Part shown: one piece after another, positions 26,091 through 34,400 of the stretch | How the letters are laid out: each line of letters begins with the position of its first letter | Position numbering within the stretch: the first letter of the stretch is position 1 | Source of the DNA: Streptomyces fildesensis | GTDB taxonomy: Bacteria > Actinomycetota > Actinomycetes > Streptomycetales > Streptomycetaceae | NCBI RefSeq assembly: GCF_016107395.1 | Contig: NZ_JAAIKO010000005.1 | Span: 62,001-126,000 of the forward strand | DNA: 64,000 nucleotides | Reading direction: 5' to 3' | Translations under genes and position numbers: made by a program | Notes under the pieces: model-generated | Seen by the model: only the letters and a program-made list of their open reading frames with translations | What the model was told of the DNA's origin: nothing | The model's database searches: none

Positions 26091-27074
26091 TCACCCTTCC
26101 AGGGCGAACTCCGGTGAGAACTCGGCCAGTCCGAGCACCTGGGCGGCGGCCGCCGCGGCGCCGACCAGACCCGCGTCGGTGCCCAGCAGCGCCGGAACCA
26201 CCTCGATCCCGGCGGCGAACGACAGAGTCGCGTAGCGCGCCAGATACGCGCGCAGCGGGCCGAAGAGCACGTCTCCCGCGCCGGCCACCCCGCCGCCGAT
26301 CACCACGACCCGCACCTCGACGAGCGTCGCGGTGGCGGCGATCCCGGCCGCGAGCGCCTGCGCGGCCCGGTCGAAGGAGGCCAGCGCGACCGGGTCGCCG
26401 GCGCGCGCGGACTGCGCCACGGCGGCGGCCGTCGGCTCGGCGCCGCCGGCCGGCACCCAGCCGTTCTCCAGGGCCCGGCGGACGATGTTCGGTCCACTGG
26501 CCAGCCGCTCCACACAGCCGCGCGATCCGCACGGGCAGGAGTCGCCGTCGAGGTCGACGCTGATGTGGCCGATGTGGCCCGCGTTCCCCGTGGGGCCGGG
26601 CAGCAGGGCGCCGCCGAGCACCAGCCCGCCCCCGACGCCGGTGGAGACGACCATGCAGAGCGCGTTGTCGTAGCCGCGGGCGGCGCCCAGCCAGTGCTCG
26701 GCCGCAGTCATCGCGACGCCGTCGCCCGTCAGGACGACCGGAAGCGCGTCGGCCGCCCGCGCCACCCGCTCGACCAGCGGGAAGTCACGCCAGCCGGGGA
26801 CGTTGACCGGGCTGACGGTGCCCCGCGAGGCGTCCACCGGGCCCGCGCTGCCGATGCCGACGGCCACCACCCGCCGCCATCCTCCGTCCAGGCGCAGCTC
26901 ACCGAGGACCTCCCCGACGGCGCGCATCACCGTCTCCCCGTCCTGCTTGGCGGGGGTCGGCCGCAGCGCGCGCACGAGCAGCCGGCCGCTCGCGTCGACC
27001 AGAGCGCCGGCGATCTTCGTTCCGCCGATGTCCAGTGCGGCAATCAGCGAGCCTGCGGCGCGGTCGGAGTGCAT
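26091..27074 (-). CDS. ROK-family sugar kinase
   Basis: This 327-residue kinase has the ATP motif DIGGTK at 15-20, the catalytic Asp118 in LTGDGVAM, GHIGHIS at 167-172 and the zinc site CPCGSRGC at 180-187. All residues expected of an active ROK kinase are present. It probably phosphorylates glucose, mannose or a related sugar brought in by the neighbouring ABC importer. It is divergent from the LacI gene. The promoter is likely under the LacI-type palindrome in the shared gap. Confidence 0.92.
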   Translation of the reverse strand: MHSDRAAGSLIAALDIGGTKIAGALVDASGRLLVRALRPTPAKQDGETVMRAVGEVLGELRLDGGWRRVVAVGIGSAGPVDASRGTVSPVNVPGWRDFPLVERVARAADALPVVLTGDGVAMTAAEHWLGAARGYDNALCMVVSTGVGGGLVLGGALLPGPTGNAGHIGHISVDLDGDSCPCGSRGCVERLASGPNIVRRALENGWVPAGGAEPTAAAVAQSARAGDPVALASFDRAAQALAAGIAATATLVEVRVVVIGGGVAGAGDVLFGPLRAYLARYATLSFAAGIEVVPALLGTDAGLVGAAAAAAQVLGLAEFSPEFALEG

Positions 27075-27148
27075 CGGGTTCCGTTCTCCCTCTCATTGGC
27101 CGGATACCCGCACGTGACGCGGGGTTAGGAGTAGTGTTTCCTTTCGCT

Positions 27149-27160
27149 GACAACGTTGTC
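27149..27160. promoter_or_regulatory. LacI-type operator
   Basis: GACAACGTTGTC is a perfect 12-bp palindrome with the central CG typical of LacI-family operators. It lies between the divergent ROK kinase and LacI-type regulator genes, 30 bases from the LacI start. Confidence 0.7.
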
Positions 27161-27189
27161 CATTCATTGCGGCAAGGAATATCGCGACA

Positions 27190-28212
27190 GTGACCCATAC
27201 CCCGGGGCATACCCCCCGCCCCACCATGAAGGACGTCGCGGCGCGGGCCGGAGTCGGGCTCAAGACGGTCTCCCGGGTGGTCAACGAGGAACCGGGGGTC
27301 ACCCCGGACACCATCCAGCGGGTACGGGAGGCGATCGACGCCCTCGGCTTCCGGCGTAACGACAGCGCACGGCTGCTCCGCACCGGACGCACGGCCAGCA
27401 TAGGGCTGGTGCTGGAGGATCTCGCCGACCCCTTCTACTCGCCGCTGAGCCGGGCCGTCGAAGAGGTGGCCCGCGCGCACTCGACCCTGCTGTTCACCGG
27501 TTCCAGCGCCGAGAACGCCGAACGCGAGCAGGAACTGGTCCTCGCGTTCTGCGCCCGCCGGGTGGACGGGCTGGTCGTGGTGCCCGCCAGCGACGACCAC
27601 CGCTATCTGGAACCGGAGATCGACGCCGGTGTCTCCACCGTCTTCGTGGACCGGCCGGCCGGCGGCATCGACGCCGATGTCGTCCTCAGCGACAGCGCGG
27701 GCGGCACCCGTGAGGGCGTCGCCCATCTGATCGCACACGGCCACCGCAGGATCGGCTTCATCGGCGACGAGCTGCGGATCCACACCGCGAACGAGCGGCT
27801 GCGCGGATACCGCGAGGCGATGGCCGCCGCGGGGCTGCCGGTGAGCGAGGAGTGGATCTCGATGGGCCCCACCGCGCCCGAGCGGGTACGCGCCGCGCTG
27901 ACGGCGATGCTGGCCGCTCCGGAACCGGTCACCGCGCTGTTCGCCGGCAACAACCGGGTCACCGTCACCGCGGTGCGGGTGCTCCTCGGCGAGGTGCGTC
28001 CGGTCGCCCTGGTGGGGTTCGACGACTTCGAGCTCGCCGACCTGCTGCGCCCCGCGGTCACCGTGATCGCGCAGGACGCCGTCGGACTGGGACGGGCGGC
28101 GGCCAAGCTGCTCTTCCGCCGGCTGGACGGCGGATCGGACAAGCCGCGCCGGATCGAGCTGCCCACCCGGCTGATCGTGCGCGGCTCGGGCGAGATCCCG
28201 CCGGCGCCGTAG
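27190..28212 (+). CDS. LacI-family transcriptional regulator
   Basis: This 340-residue protein has a LacI HTH at about residues 13-60 (TMKDVAARAGVGLKTVSRVVNEEPGVTPDTIQRVREAIDALGF) including the hinge region, then a periplasmic-binding-protein-like sensor domain (GLVLEDLADPFYSPLSRAVEEVA). It probably represses the ROK kinase and the sugar importer in the absence of sugar and itself binds the GACAACGTTGTC palindrome. It starts with GTG. Confidence 0.94.
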   Translation: MTHTPGHTPRPTMKDVAARAGVGLKTVSRVVNEEPGVTPDTIQRVREAIDALGFRRNDSARLLRTGRTASIGLVLEDLADPFYSPLSRAVEEVARAHSTLLFTGSSAENAEREQELVLAFCARRVDGLVVVPASDDHRYLEPEIDAGVSTVFVDRPAGGIDADVVLSDSAGGTREGVAHLIAHGHRRIGFIGDELRIHTANERLRGYREAMAAAGLPVSEEWISMGPTAPERVRAALTAMLAAPEPVTALFAGNNRVTVTAVRVLLGEVRPVALVGFDDFELADLLRPAVTVIAQDAVGLGRAAAKLLFRRLDGGSDKPRRIELPTRLIVRGSGEIPPAP

Positions 28213-28224
28213 CCGGCGGCCCCG

Positions 28225-28264
28225 GTGCCCGGCCCGGCGCCGTCAGGGCGCGCCGGCCGGGCAC
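28225..28264. terminator. Hairpin between LacI and DUF6986 genes
   Basis: GTGCCCGG (28225-28232) and CCGGGCAC (28257-28264) are the base of a long GC-rich imperfect stem. It lies between convergent stops and probably serves both genes. Confidence 0.5.
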
Positions 28265-28289
28265 GGTCGGTGGGAGGCTCCCCCGGGGC

Positions 28290-29558
28290 TCAGCGGCCGG
28301 CCAGGGCGTCCAGTTCCGCACGGCCGAGCCCGGTGCGGGCGGTGACCTCTTCGAGGTCGACGGCGCCGCAGTCCAGGCCGCGCAGCAGGTAGCCGCTGAG
28401 CGCCTTGGCGGTGGCGGGCTCGTCCATCACATCGCCGCCCGCCTTGGCCACGTACGCCGCAAGCCGGGCCGCGGCGGTGTCGAGGCCCTCGCGGTAGAAG
28501 GCGTAGACGGCGGCGTAGCGGGTGGGCAGGTGGCCGGGGTGCATGTCCCAGCCCTGGTAGTAGGCGCGGGCGAGCGAGCGGCGGACGAGGCCGTGGTGGA
28601 GCCGCCAGGCGTCGTGCACCTGGGCGGTCGGACCGACCGGCAACACGTTCGTGGAGCCGTCGGAGAGCCGGACGCCGGTGCCCGCCGCGGCGACCTGCAT
28701 GACCGCCTTGGCGTAGTCGGCGACCGGGTGGTCCATCGACTGGTAGGCGGCGCTGACCCCGCAGGAGGCGCTGTAGTCGAAGGTGCCGTAGTGCAGTCCG
28801 GTGGCGCGGCCCTCGGCGGCGTCGATGAGGCGCGGCACGGTGGCGGTGCCGTCGGGGCCCAGGATCGACTGGGTCGTCTCGATCTGGATCTCGAAGCCGA
28901 TGCGGCCGGGCGTCAGGCCGTGCGCCTTCTCGAACTCCTCGCAGAGCCGGACCATCGCGCTGACCTGCTGCGGGAAGGTCACCTTCGGCAGCGTCAGCAC
29001 CAGCCCGTCCGGCAGGCCGCCGGACCGCATCAGGGTGCTGAGGAAGATGTCCAGGGTGCGGATCCCGCGGTCGCGGACCGCCGCCTCCATGCACTTCATC
29101 CGGATGCCGATGTACGGGGGCGCGGTCCCGTCCTCAACCGCGGCCGAGACGATCCGGGCGGCGGCCACGGCCGCGGCGTCCTCCTCGGCGTCCGGGCGCT
29201 GGCCGTAGCCGTCCTCGAAGTCGATCCGCAGGTCCTCGACGGGCTCGCGCTCCAGCTTGGCGCGCACCCGGTCGTGGACCGGCCCGGCGAGCTCGTCGCT
29301 CAGGCCCAGCACCCGAGCGAGGGCCGCCGCGTCCGGGGCGTGCTCGTCGAGCGCGGCCAGCGCCTGCCGGCCCCAGCTGCGGACGGTGTCGGCGGTGAAG
29401 GCGTCGGCGGGGACGTAGACGGTGTGCACCGGCTGCCGGGTGCCCGGGTCCCCGGGGTAGCGGCGGGCCAGCTCCGCGTCGGTCGCGGCGAGAGAGGCAC
29501 CGATGCCCTCTCGTACCGCGTCCGCCAACGTCGTGCCGACCGTCTCACCCTGCGTCAT
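28290..29558 (-). CDS. DUF6986 / aldolase-citrate-lyase-like protein
   Basis: This 422-residue protein has a TIM-barrel-like core with DLRIDFEDGYGQRP, YIGIRMKCMEAAVRDRGIRTLDIF, GRIGFEIQIETTQSIL and ATGLHYGTFDYSASCGV. The acidic FEDG and EIQIETT segments resemble the metal-binding strands of HpcH/HpaI and citrate-lyase-beta-like enzymes. It may cleave or form a C-C bond in a 2-keto acid, but the reaction is unknown. A promoter with an operator overlapping the start point lies upstream. It converges on the LacI gene. Confidence 0.75.
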   Translation of the reverse strand: MTQGETVGTTLADAVREGIGASLAATDAELARRYPGDPGTRQPVHTVYVPADAFTADTVRSWGRQALAALDEHAPDAAALARVLGLSDELAGPVHDRVRAKLEREPVEDLRIDFEDGYGQRPDAEEDAAAVAAARIVSAAVEDGTAPPYIGIRMKCMEAAVRDRGIRTLDIFLSTLMRSGGLPDGLVLTLPKVTFPQQVSAMVRLCEEFEKAHGLTPGRIGFEIQIETTQSILGPDGTATVPRLIDAAEGRATGLHYGTFDYSASCGVSAAYQSMDHPVADYAKAVMQVAAAGTGVRLSDGSTNVLPVGPTAQVHDAWRLHHGLVRRSLARAYYQGWDMHPGHLPTRYAAVYAFYREGLDTAAARLAAYVAKAGGDVMDEPATAKALSGYLLRGLDCGAVDLEEVTARTGLGRAELDALAGR

Positions 29559-29574
29559 GTGCCAGCCTCCCGAA

Positions 29575-29593
29575 CTTCAACAAACCGTTGAAG
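29575..29593. promoter_or_regulatory. Operator-like inverted repeat at the DUF6986 promoter
   Basis: CTTCAAC (29575-29581) and GTTGAAG (29587-29593) are perfect 7-bp arms around AAACC. The repeat lies just downstream of the -10 box, over the expected transcription start, which is a classical repressor position. Confidence 0.6.
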
Positions 29594-29595
29594 GG

Positions 29596-29624
29596 AAGCT
29601 ATCCGCGCCGCAGGACCGGGTCAA
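29596..29624 (-). promoter_or_regulatory. Promoter of the DUF6986 gene
   Basis: On the minus strand TTGACC (29619-29624) and TAGCTT (29596-29601) are spaced exactly 17 bases. Together they match the housekeeping-sigma pattern well. Confidence 0.6.
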
Positions 29625-29700
29625 CACCCGGACCGGCCCGATGTCGGGGTAAAACGCGATTTCCTATTCTTTCCCGGCCCTGCGGACCTGGCGGAACGCA

Positions 29701-29739
29701 CGACGGCCCCCGCACGCGCCAGGCGTGCGGGGGCCGTCG
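29701..29739 (-). terminator. Strong terminator after etfA
   Basis: CGACGGCCCCCGCACGC (29701-29717) and GCGTGCGGGGGCCGTCG (29723-29739) form a perfect 17-bp stem with a 5-base loop, 16 bases past the etfA stop. Confidence 0.85.
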
Positions 29740-29755
29740 GAGGCGTTCCTCGGGA

Positions 29756-30718
29756 TCAGCCCTTACGGGCGGTGATCTCCTCGGTCAGCTGCGGGACGAC
29801 CTGGAACAGGTCGCCGACCACGCCGTAGTCGACCAGGTCGAAGATCGGCGCCTCGGCGTCCTTGTTGACCGCCACGATCGTCTTCGAGGTCTGCATGCCG
29901 GCCCGGTGCTGGATGGCGCCGGAGATGCCGTTGGCGATGTAGAGCTGCGGCGAGACCGACTTGCCGGTCTGGCCCACCTGGTTGGTGTGCGGGTACCAGC
30001 CGGCGTCCACCGCGGCACGGGACGCGCCGACGGCCGCACCGAGCGAGTCGGCGAGCGCCTCGATGACGTGGAAGTTCTCGGCGCCGTTCACACCGCGTCC
30101 ACCCGAGACCACGATCGCGGCCTCGGTCAGCTCCGGGCGGCCGGTGGACTCACGCGGGGTGCGCGTGAGGACCTTGGTGCCCGTGGCCAGCTCACCGAAG
30201 GAGACGGCGAGCTGCTCGACCGTGCCGGCGGCCGGGGCGGCCTCCGGCGCGGCGGAGTTCGGCTTGACGGTGATGACCGGCACGCCGGTGGTGATGCGCG
30301 ACTTGGTGGTGAACGACGCGGCGAACACCGCCTGCGTGGCGACCGGGCCACCCTCGCCCGGCTCGACGTCGGTGGCGTCGGTGATGATGCCGGAGCCGAG
30401 GCGCAGCGCGAGGCGGGCCGCGATCTCCTTGCCCTCCGCGGAGGACGGCACCAGGACGGCCACCGGCTCCACGGCCTGGGCGGCGGCCTGCAGCGCGTCC
30501 ACCTTCGGTACGACGAGGTAGTCGGCGAACTCGGCCGCGTCGGCGGCCAGCACCTTGACCGCGCCGTACTCGGCGAGCACGGGGGCGGCGGTGTCGACAC
30601 CGGCGCCGAGGAAGACGGCGACGGGCTCGCCGATCCGGCGGGCCAGGGTCAGCAGTTCGAGAGTCGGCTTGCGGACGGCACCGTCCACGTGGTCGACGAG
30701 GACGAGGACTTCACCCAT
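29756..30718 (-). CDS. etfA: Electron transfer flavoprotein alpha subunit
   Basis: This 320-residue subunit has the ETF alpha C-terminal FAD domain: [39 protein letters not shown], then [29 protein letters not shown] and [20 protein letters not shown]. It pairs with EtfB to carry electrons from acyl-CoA and other dehydrogenases to the quinone pool. The SD GGAGACC precedes the ATG. It is the second gene of the etfBA operon, 81 bp after etfB. Confidence 0.97.
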   Translation of the reverse strand: MGEVLVLVDHVDGAVRKPTLELLTLARRIGEPVAVFLGAGVDTAAPVLAEYGAVKVLAADAAEFADYLVVPKVDALQAAAQAVEPVAVLVPSSAEGKEIAARLALRLGSGIITDATDVEPGEGGPVATQAVFAASFTTKSRITTGVPVITVKPNSAAPEAAPAAGTVEQLAVSFGELATGTKVLTRTPRESTGRPELTEAAIVVSGGRGVNGAENFHVIEALADSLGAAVGASRAAVDAGWYPHTNQVGQTGKSVSPQLYIANGISGAIQHRAGMQTSKTIVAVNKDAEAPIFDLVDYGVVGDLFQVVPQLTEEITARKG

Positions 30719-30769
30719 GGGTACGGTCTCCTGCGAAATCTGTAGGGGCGGGGGCGGATGGGTCGCGGA

Positions 30770-30812
30770 TCAGATGAACTTCAGCCTCGCGAGGCTGCTC
30801 TAGATGAACTTC
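30770..30812 (-). repeat. In-frame duplication of the etfB tail around a 16-bp palindrome
   Basis: AGATGAACTTC occurs at 30772-30782 and 30802-30812, exactly 30 bp apart. The second of these holds the last codons of etfB. Between them is the perfect palindrome CAGCCTCGCGAGGCTG (30782-30797). Reading past the etfB TAG in frame gives SSLARLKFI then TGA, so the KFI-stop end is repeated. Confidence 0.6.
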
Positions 30813-31585
30813 TGCTCCGCAAGGAAGGCGGCAAGCTGCTTGCCGCCCTCGCCCTCGTCCTTGACGATCGTGCCGGCGGTGCGCGCCGGGCGCTGCGTGG
30901 CCTCGTCCACCGTGGACCAGGAGCCGGAGAGGCCGACCGTGGCCTCGTCGATGTCCAGGTCGGACAGGTCCAGGGACTCCACCGGCTTCTTCTTGGCGGC
31001 CATGATGCCCTTGAACGACGGGTAGCGGGCCTCGCCCGACTGGTCGGTCACGGAGATCACGGCGGGGAGGGACGCCTCGAGCTGCTCGCTCGCCGCGTCG
31101 CCGTCACGGCGGCCGGTCACCTTGCCGTCGGCGACGGACACCTCGGACAGCTGGGTCACCTGCGGGACGCCGAGGCGCTCCGCGAGGATCGCCGGCAGCA
31201 CGCCCATGGTGCCGTCGGTGGAGGCCATACCGCACACGACCAGGTCGAACCCGGCGTGCTCCACGGCCTTGGCGAGCACCAGCGAGGTACCGAACACGTC
31301 GGTGCCGTGCAGTGCGTCGTCCTCGACGTGGATGGCCTTGTGGGCGCCCATCGACAGCGCCTTGCGCAGCGCGTCCTTGGCGTCCTCGGGACCGACGGTC
31401 AGTACCGTGATCTCGGCATCGTCGGCGGCGTCGGCGATCTGCAGCGCCTGCTCGACCGCGTACTCGTCGAGCTCGGACAGCAGACCGTCAACGGCGTCGC
31501 GGTCAGTGGTCAGGTCCTCGGCGAAGTGACGGTCGCCCGTGGCGTCGGGCACGTACTTCACACAGACAACGATCCTCAAGCTCAC
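30800..31585 (-). CDS. etfB: Electron transfer flavoprotein beta subunit
   Basis: This 261-residue protein has the ETF beta features: VVCVKYVPD at the start, an AMP-binding region with VCGMASTDGTMGVLPAILAERLGVPQ, and a C-terminus ending LAAFLAEQKFI. The length is standard for actinobacterial EtfB. The GTG at 31585 has the SD GGAGAG; the frame runs further upstream without support. It is the first gene of etfBA. Confidence 0.97.
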   Translation of the reverse strand: MSLRIVVCVKYVPDATGDRHFAEDLTTDRDAVDGLLSELDEYAVEQALQIADAADDAEITVLTVGPEDAKDALRKALSMGAHKAIHVEDDALHGTDVFGTSLVLAKAVEHAGFDLVVCGMASTDGTMGVLPAILAERLGVPQVTQLSEVSVADGKVTGRRDGDAASEQLEASLPAVISVTDQSGEARYPSFKGIMAAKKKPVESLDLSDLDIDEATVGLSGSWSTVDEATQRPARTAGTIVKDEGEGGKQLAAFLAEQKFI

Positions 31586-31771
31586 GCCTGCTCTCCTACT
31601 GCTTAGTCTCGTCAACTGCCCTTGCAGGCAGCATAGGCGCCTTAGCGGGGTGGCCCCCCACCGGCACGCACCAGCGTTCCAACAGAAGGTTACTCGCCAG
31701 TACACCCAGCTCCTCACCCGTAAGCAAGGGTGATGAACTGTGACGTTGCCGACGCCACGGCCCGGAACGGG

Positions 31772-32290
31772 TCAGTGGCGCAGCCCGTTGAAGCCGCCCT
31801 GGTGGTAGAGGAGCGGGCTGCCGGGGCCCGTCGGGTCGCCCGCGACGGCCTGTGCCACCACGATCCGGTGATCGCCCGCCGGGATACGGGCCAGCACGCG
31901 GCAGACCAGCCAGGCCGAGACCTCGCCGAGCACCGGCACACCGTGCGGCCCCTCGCGCCAGTCGGTGGCCGGGCCGAACCGGTCGGCGCCGCTGCGCGCG
32001 AAGGTCGCGGCCAGCGCTTCCTGGTGGTCGCCGAGCACATGGACGCCGACGAACGGGACCTCGGACAGCGTGGGCCAGCTGGAGGAACCGGTACTGATGC
32101 CGAACGAGAGCAGCGGGGGTTCGGCCGATACGGAGGTGAGCGAGGTGGCCGTGAAACCCACCGGCCGGTCGCCGGCCGCGGTGATGACGGCGACCCCGGC
32201 CGCGTGGCGGCGGAACACCGAGCGGAAGACGGCCGGGTCGAAGCCGGCGGCGGTGCCGGGAAGGGTGCCGAGGTCGGTCAGGGCAGTCAT
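31772..32290 (-). CDS. Flavin reductase family protein (FMN-binding split barrel)
   Basis: This 172-residue protein has the flavin-reductase pattern: FRRHAAGVAVITAAGDRPVGFTATSLTSVSAEPPLLSFGI, then FVGVHVLGDHQEALAATFA and GDHRIVVAQAVAG. It would supply reduced FMN or FAD to a partner oxygenase, or act as the small component of one. A leader peptide rich in C-terminal cysteines precedes it by 53 bases, which points to control by cysteine supply and hence to a role in sulfur metabolism, for example organosulfonate use; that is inference. Confidence 0.88.
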   Translation of the reverse strand: MTALTDLGTLPGTAAGFDPAVFRSVFRRHAAGVAVITAAGDRPVGFTATSLTSVSAEPPLLSFGISTGSSSWPTLSEVPFVGVHVLGDHQEALAATFARSGADRFGPATDWREGPHGVPVLGEVSAWLVCRVLARIPAGDHRIVVAQAVAGDPTGPGSPLLYHQGGFNGLRH

Positions 32291-32343
32291 GGAGTTGTCC
32301 TTCTGGAGCGGTCGGGCCGGAGGCGAATGGTCGTCTGGGGCGC

Positions 32344-32424
32344 TCAACAACTCGGACAGCGCGCACTCGAATGGCGACCGAGATCGACATCCGCGCGCGT
32401 GTGAAGAAGGGGGTCTCGCGACAT
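32344..32424 (-). CDS. Cysteine-containing leader peptide
   Basis: This 26-residue ORF reads MSRDPLLHTRADVDLGRHSS, then ARCPSC and a stop. It matches the pattern (R-x-HVDL-x-R-x-SSA-x-C) of the Streptomyces putative leader peptides that often precede sulfur-assimilation genes. Both Cys codons are TGT, the rarer codon in high-GC DNA, and lie at the end. There is no SD, and a -35/-10 pair would place the transcript start at the ATG. It probably couples ribosome progress on Cys codons to expression of the flavin reductase. Confidence 0.7.
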   Translation of the reverse strand: MSRDPLLHTRADVDLGRHSSARCPSC

Positions 32425-32430
32425 AACGTC

Positions 32431-32460
32431 AGAGTGACGATGGCAGGCGGGCTCCGTCAA
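32431..32460 (-). promoter_or_regulatory. Candidate promoter of the leader peptide-flavin reductase unit
   Basis: On the minus strand TTGACG (32455-32460) and a weak -10 CACTCT (32431-32436) are 18 bases apart. The expected start is at or within a base or two of the leader ATG, so the leader would be translated from a leaderless mRNA. Confidence 0.4.
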
Positions 32461-32530
32461 GAGCGGCCCGGGATTTGGGATCCCCATCACAAGATCACCG
32501 GTCCGGATGCGCCGGTCCGCGGGCCGGCCG

Positions 32531-32944
32531 TCACACCGCGGCGCCGAGCGCCGCGATCACGTCCACCTTGCGCGGCTGGCCCGCCGCCCGGCGCACCACC
32601 GCTCCGCTCGCGTCGAGCACGAGGACGGTCGGGGTCTTCAGGATCGCCAGCCTGCGGACGAGTTCCAGATGGGCCTCCGCGTCGATCTCGACGTGGGTCA
32701 CCCCTTCCACCATGGTGGCGATCTCGTCGAGCGTCCGCCGGGTGGCCCGGCACGGGGCGCAGAAGGAGCTGGAGAACTGCACCAGCGTGGCGCGCGCACC
32801 GAGCGGCCCGCCGATCTCGGCAGCCGTCAGCCGCTCCTGGCCGTCCTTCGTCCGCACCCGAATCCTCCCGTTCCGGCGCTGGTGCACCAGGCCGAACGCG
32901 CTCGCCGCCGCAAGGACAGCGAGGCACACCACCAATCCCGTCAT
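32531..32944 (-). CDS. Thioredoxin family protein, membrane-anchored
   Basis: This 137-residue protein has an N-terminal hydrophobic helix (residues 3-20) and a thioredoxin fold with the active site SSFCAPC (Cys62 and Cys65). The cis-Pro segment is KTPTVLVLD. The CAPC centre is between thioredoxin and TlpA types. It is divergent from the DUF4395 gene, and the pair is often seen together in actinobacteria. The SD GGAGG precedes the ATG. Confidence 0.9.
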   Translation of the reverse strand: MTGLVVCLAVLAAASAFGLVHQRRNGRIRVRTKDGQERLTAAEIGGPLGARATLVQFSSSFCAPCRATRRTLDEIATMVEGVTHVEIDAEAHLELVRRLAILKTPTVLVLDASGAVVRRAAGQPRKVDVIAALGAAV

Positions 32945-33031
32945 CTTTTCCTCCCGCAGCGGTGCAGCGTTCACGGGACCGCAATGATTCCCGTGGGGCC
33001 GGGTGCGCCCCGGTCCGGGATCATCGGCTCC

Positions 33032-33475
33032 ATGAACGCGATGAATGCCGCGAACGCCGCCCCCGCCTCGAGCCTCGATGTCCGCGGGCCCCGCTTCGGC
33101 GCCGTCCTCACCACCGTCGTCCTGGCCGCCGTCCTGGTCACCGGGAGTGGCTGGCTGCTGGCCGTACAGGCGGTGGTCTTCGCGACCGGCGCCGCGGCCG
33201 GCGTGCGGCGCTCCCCCTACGGCTGGCTGTTCGCCACCGTCGTACGGCCCCGGCTCGGGCCGACGCAGGAGACCGAGGACCCCGCGCCGCCGCGCTTCGC
33301 GCAGGCCGTGGGGCTCGTCTTCGCGCTCATCGGTCTGGTCGGCTACTTCGCCGGACCGCTGTGGCTGGGTATGGCCGCGACCGGCTGCGCGCTGGCCGCG
33401 GCGTTTCTCAACGCTGCCTTCGGGTACTGCTTGGGGTGCGAGATGTATCTCTTGTTCCGGCGTGCGACGGGGTGA
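33032..33475 (+). CDS. DUF4395 membrane protein
   Basis: This 147-residue protein has about four hydrophobic segments. It starts with LDVRGPRFGAVLTTVVLAAVLVTGSGWLLAVQAVVF and carries YGWLFATVVRPRLGP. It ends with a CxxC motif in GYCLGCEMYLL. The last motif and the adjacent thioredoxin gene suggest a thiol-redox partner; this is the usual context of DUF4395. Transport or redox function is not established. Confidence 0.85.
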   Translation: MNAMNAANAAPASSLDVRGPRFGAVLTTVVLAAVLVTGSGWLLAVQAVVFATGAAAGVRRSPYGWLFATVVRPRLGPTQETEDPAPPRFAQAVGLVFALIGLVGYFAGPLWLGMAATGCALAAAFLNAAFGYCLGCEMYLLFRRATG

Positions 33476-33616
33476 CGTGACGAGAATCTCGCGGGATCGT
33501 GGGCACGCAAGGTGACACGGGGCACGTTGTCGGTGCACGATCCATCAGCGACCGGAACCTACGGGCGCGTAACTTCCGCCGGGAGAGCCGCCCCCGGAGA
33601 GAGCAGGTACCCGGAC

Positions 33617-34372
33617 ATGGCTGAACTCGTCTATCCCCCGGTCATCGGCGTTGCCCGCACCATGTTCCGTGTGCAGGGGCTGCGCTTCGACATCGGCGGC
33701 ACGGAGAACGTACCGCGCAAGGGCGGAGCGCTGCTGGTCTCCAACCACATCGGCTACCTGGACTTCGTCTTCGCCGGTCTGACGGCGCTGCCGAACAAGC
33801 GGCTGGTCCGCTTCATGGCGAAGGACTCGGTCTTCCGGCACAAGGTGTCGGGTCCGCTGATGCGGGCGATGAAGCACATTCCGGTGGACCGCTCGGAAGG
33901 TATGCACGCGTACGCGCACGCGCTGGACGCGCTGCGGGCCGGCGAGATCATCGGGGTCTTCCCCGAGGCCACCATCTCGCAGTCGTTCACCCTGAAGTCG
34001 TTCAAGTCCGGCGCGGCGCGGCTCGCCGAGGAAGCCGGCGTACCGCTGCTCCCGATGGCCCTGTGGGGCACCCAGCGGCTGTGGACCAAGGGGCACCCGC
34101 GCCATCTCGGCCGCAACAAGTTCCCCATCACCATGCGGGTGGGCGAGCCGATGCGGGCGAACGAGGGCGAGAAGCCGGGCGCGCTCACCCGGCGGCTGCG
34201 GATGCGCGTCCAGGAGCTGCTGGAGGACGCGCAGCGCGCCTACCCGGGCAAGCCGAGCGGCCCCGACGACCGGTGGTGGCTGCCCAGCCACCTCGGCGGC
34301 ACCGCGCCCACCCCGGAAGAGGCCGCCGAGCTGGACCGTGCGGACCGCGACGAGCGGGCGGCCAGGCGCTGA
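33617..34372 (+). CDS. 1-acyl-sn-glycerol-3-phosphate acyltransferase-like (PlsC family)
   Basis: This 251-residue enzyme has the acyltransferase motif NHIGYLD at 43-49 (His-x4-Asp) and the FPEATIS motif near 121, followed by KSGAARLAEEAGVPLLPMALWG. It would transfer an acyl chain to lysophosphatidate or a similar lipid at the membrane. Length and motif spacing are normal. The ATG at 33617 is chosen over an open upstream extension. The C-terminus has an acidic tail. Confidence 0.9.
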   Translation: MAELVYPPVIGVARTMFRVQGLRFDIGGTENVPRKGGALLVSNHIGYLDFVFAGLTALPNKRLVRFMAKDSVFRHKVSGPLMRAMKHIPVDRSEGMHAYAHALDALRAGEIIGVFPEATISQSFTLKSFKSGAARLAEEAGVPLLPMALWGTQRLWTKGHPRHLGRNKFPITMRVGEPMRANEGEKPGALTRRLRMRVQELLEDAQRAYPGKPSGPDDRWWLPSHLGGTAPTPEEAAELDRADRDERAARR

Positions 34373-34400
34373 CCCACCGCGCCACGGCGCCCGGCCGGGC

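Noticed and set aside
31599-31637. A 12-codon ORF (MLPARAVDETKQ) just before etfB
   Set aside because: It has no SD and no leader-peptide pattern; its stop merely overlaps the etfB SD region.
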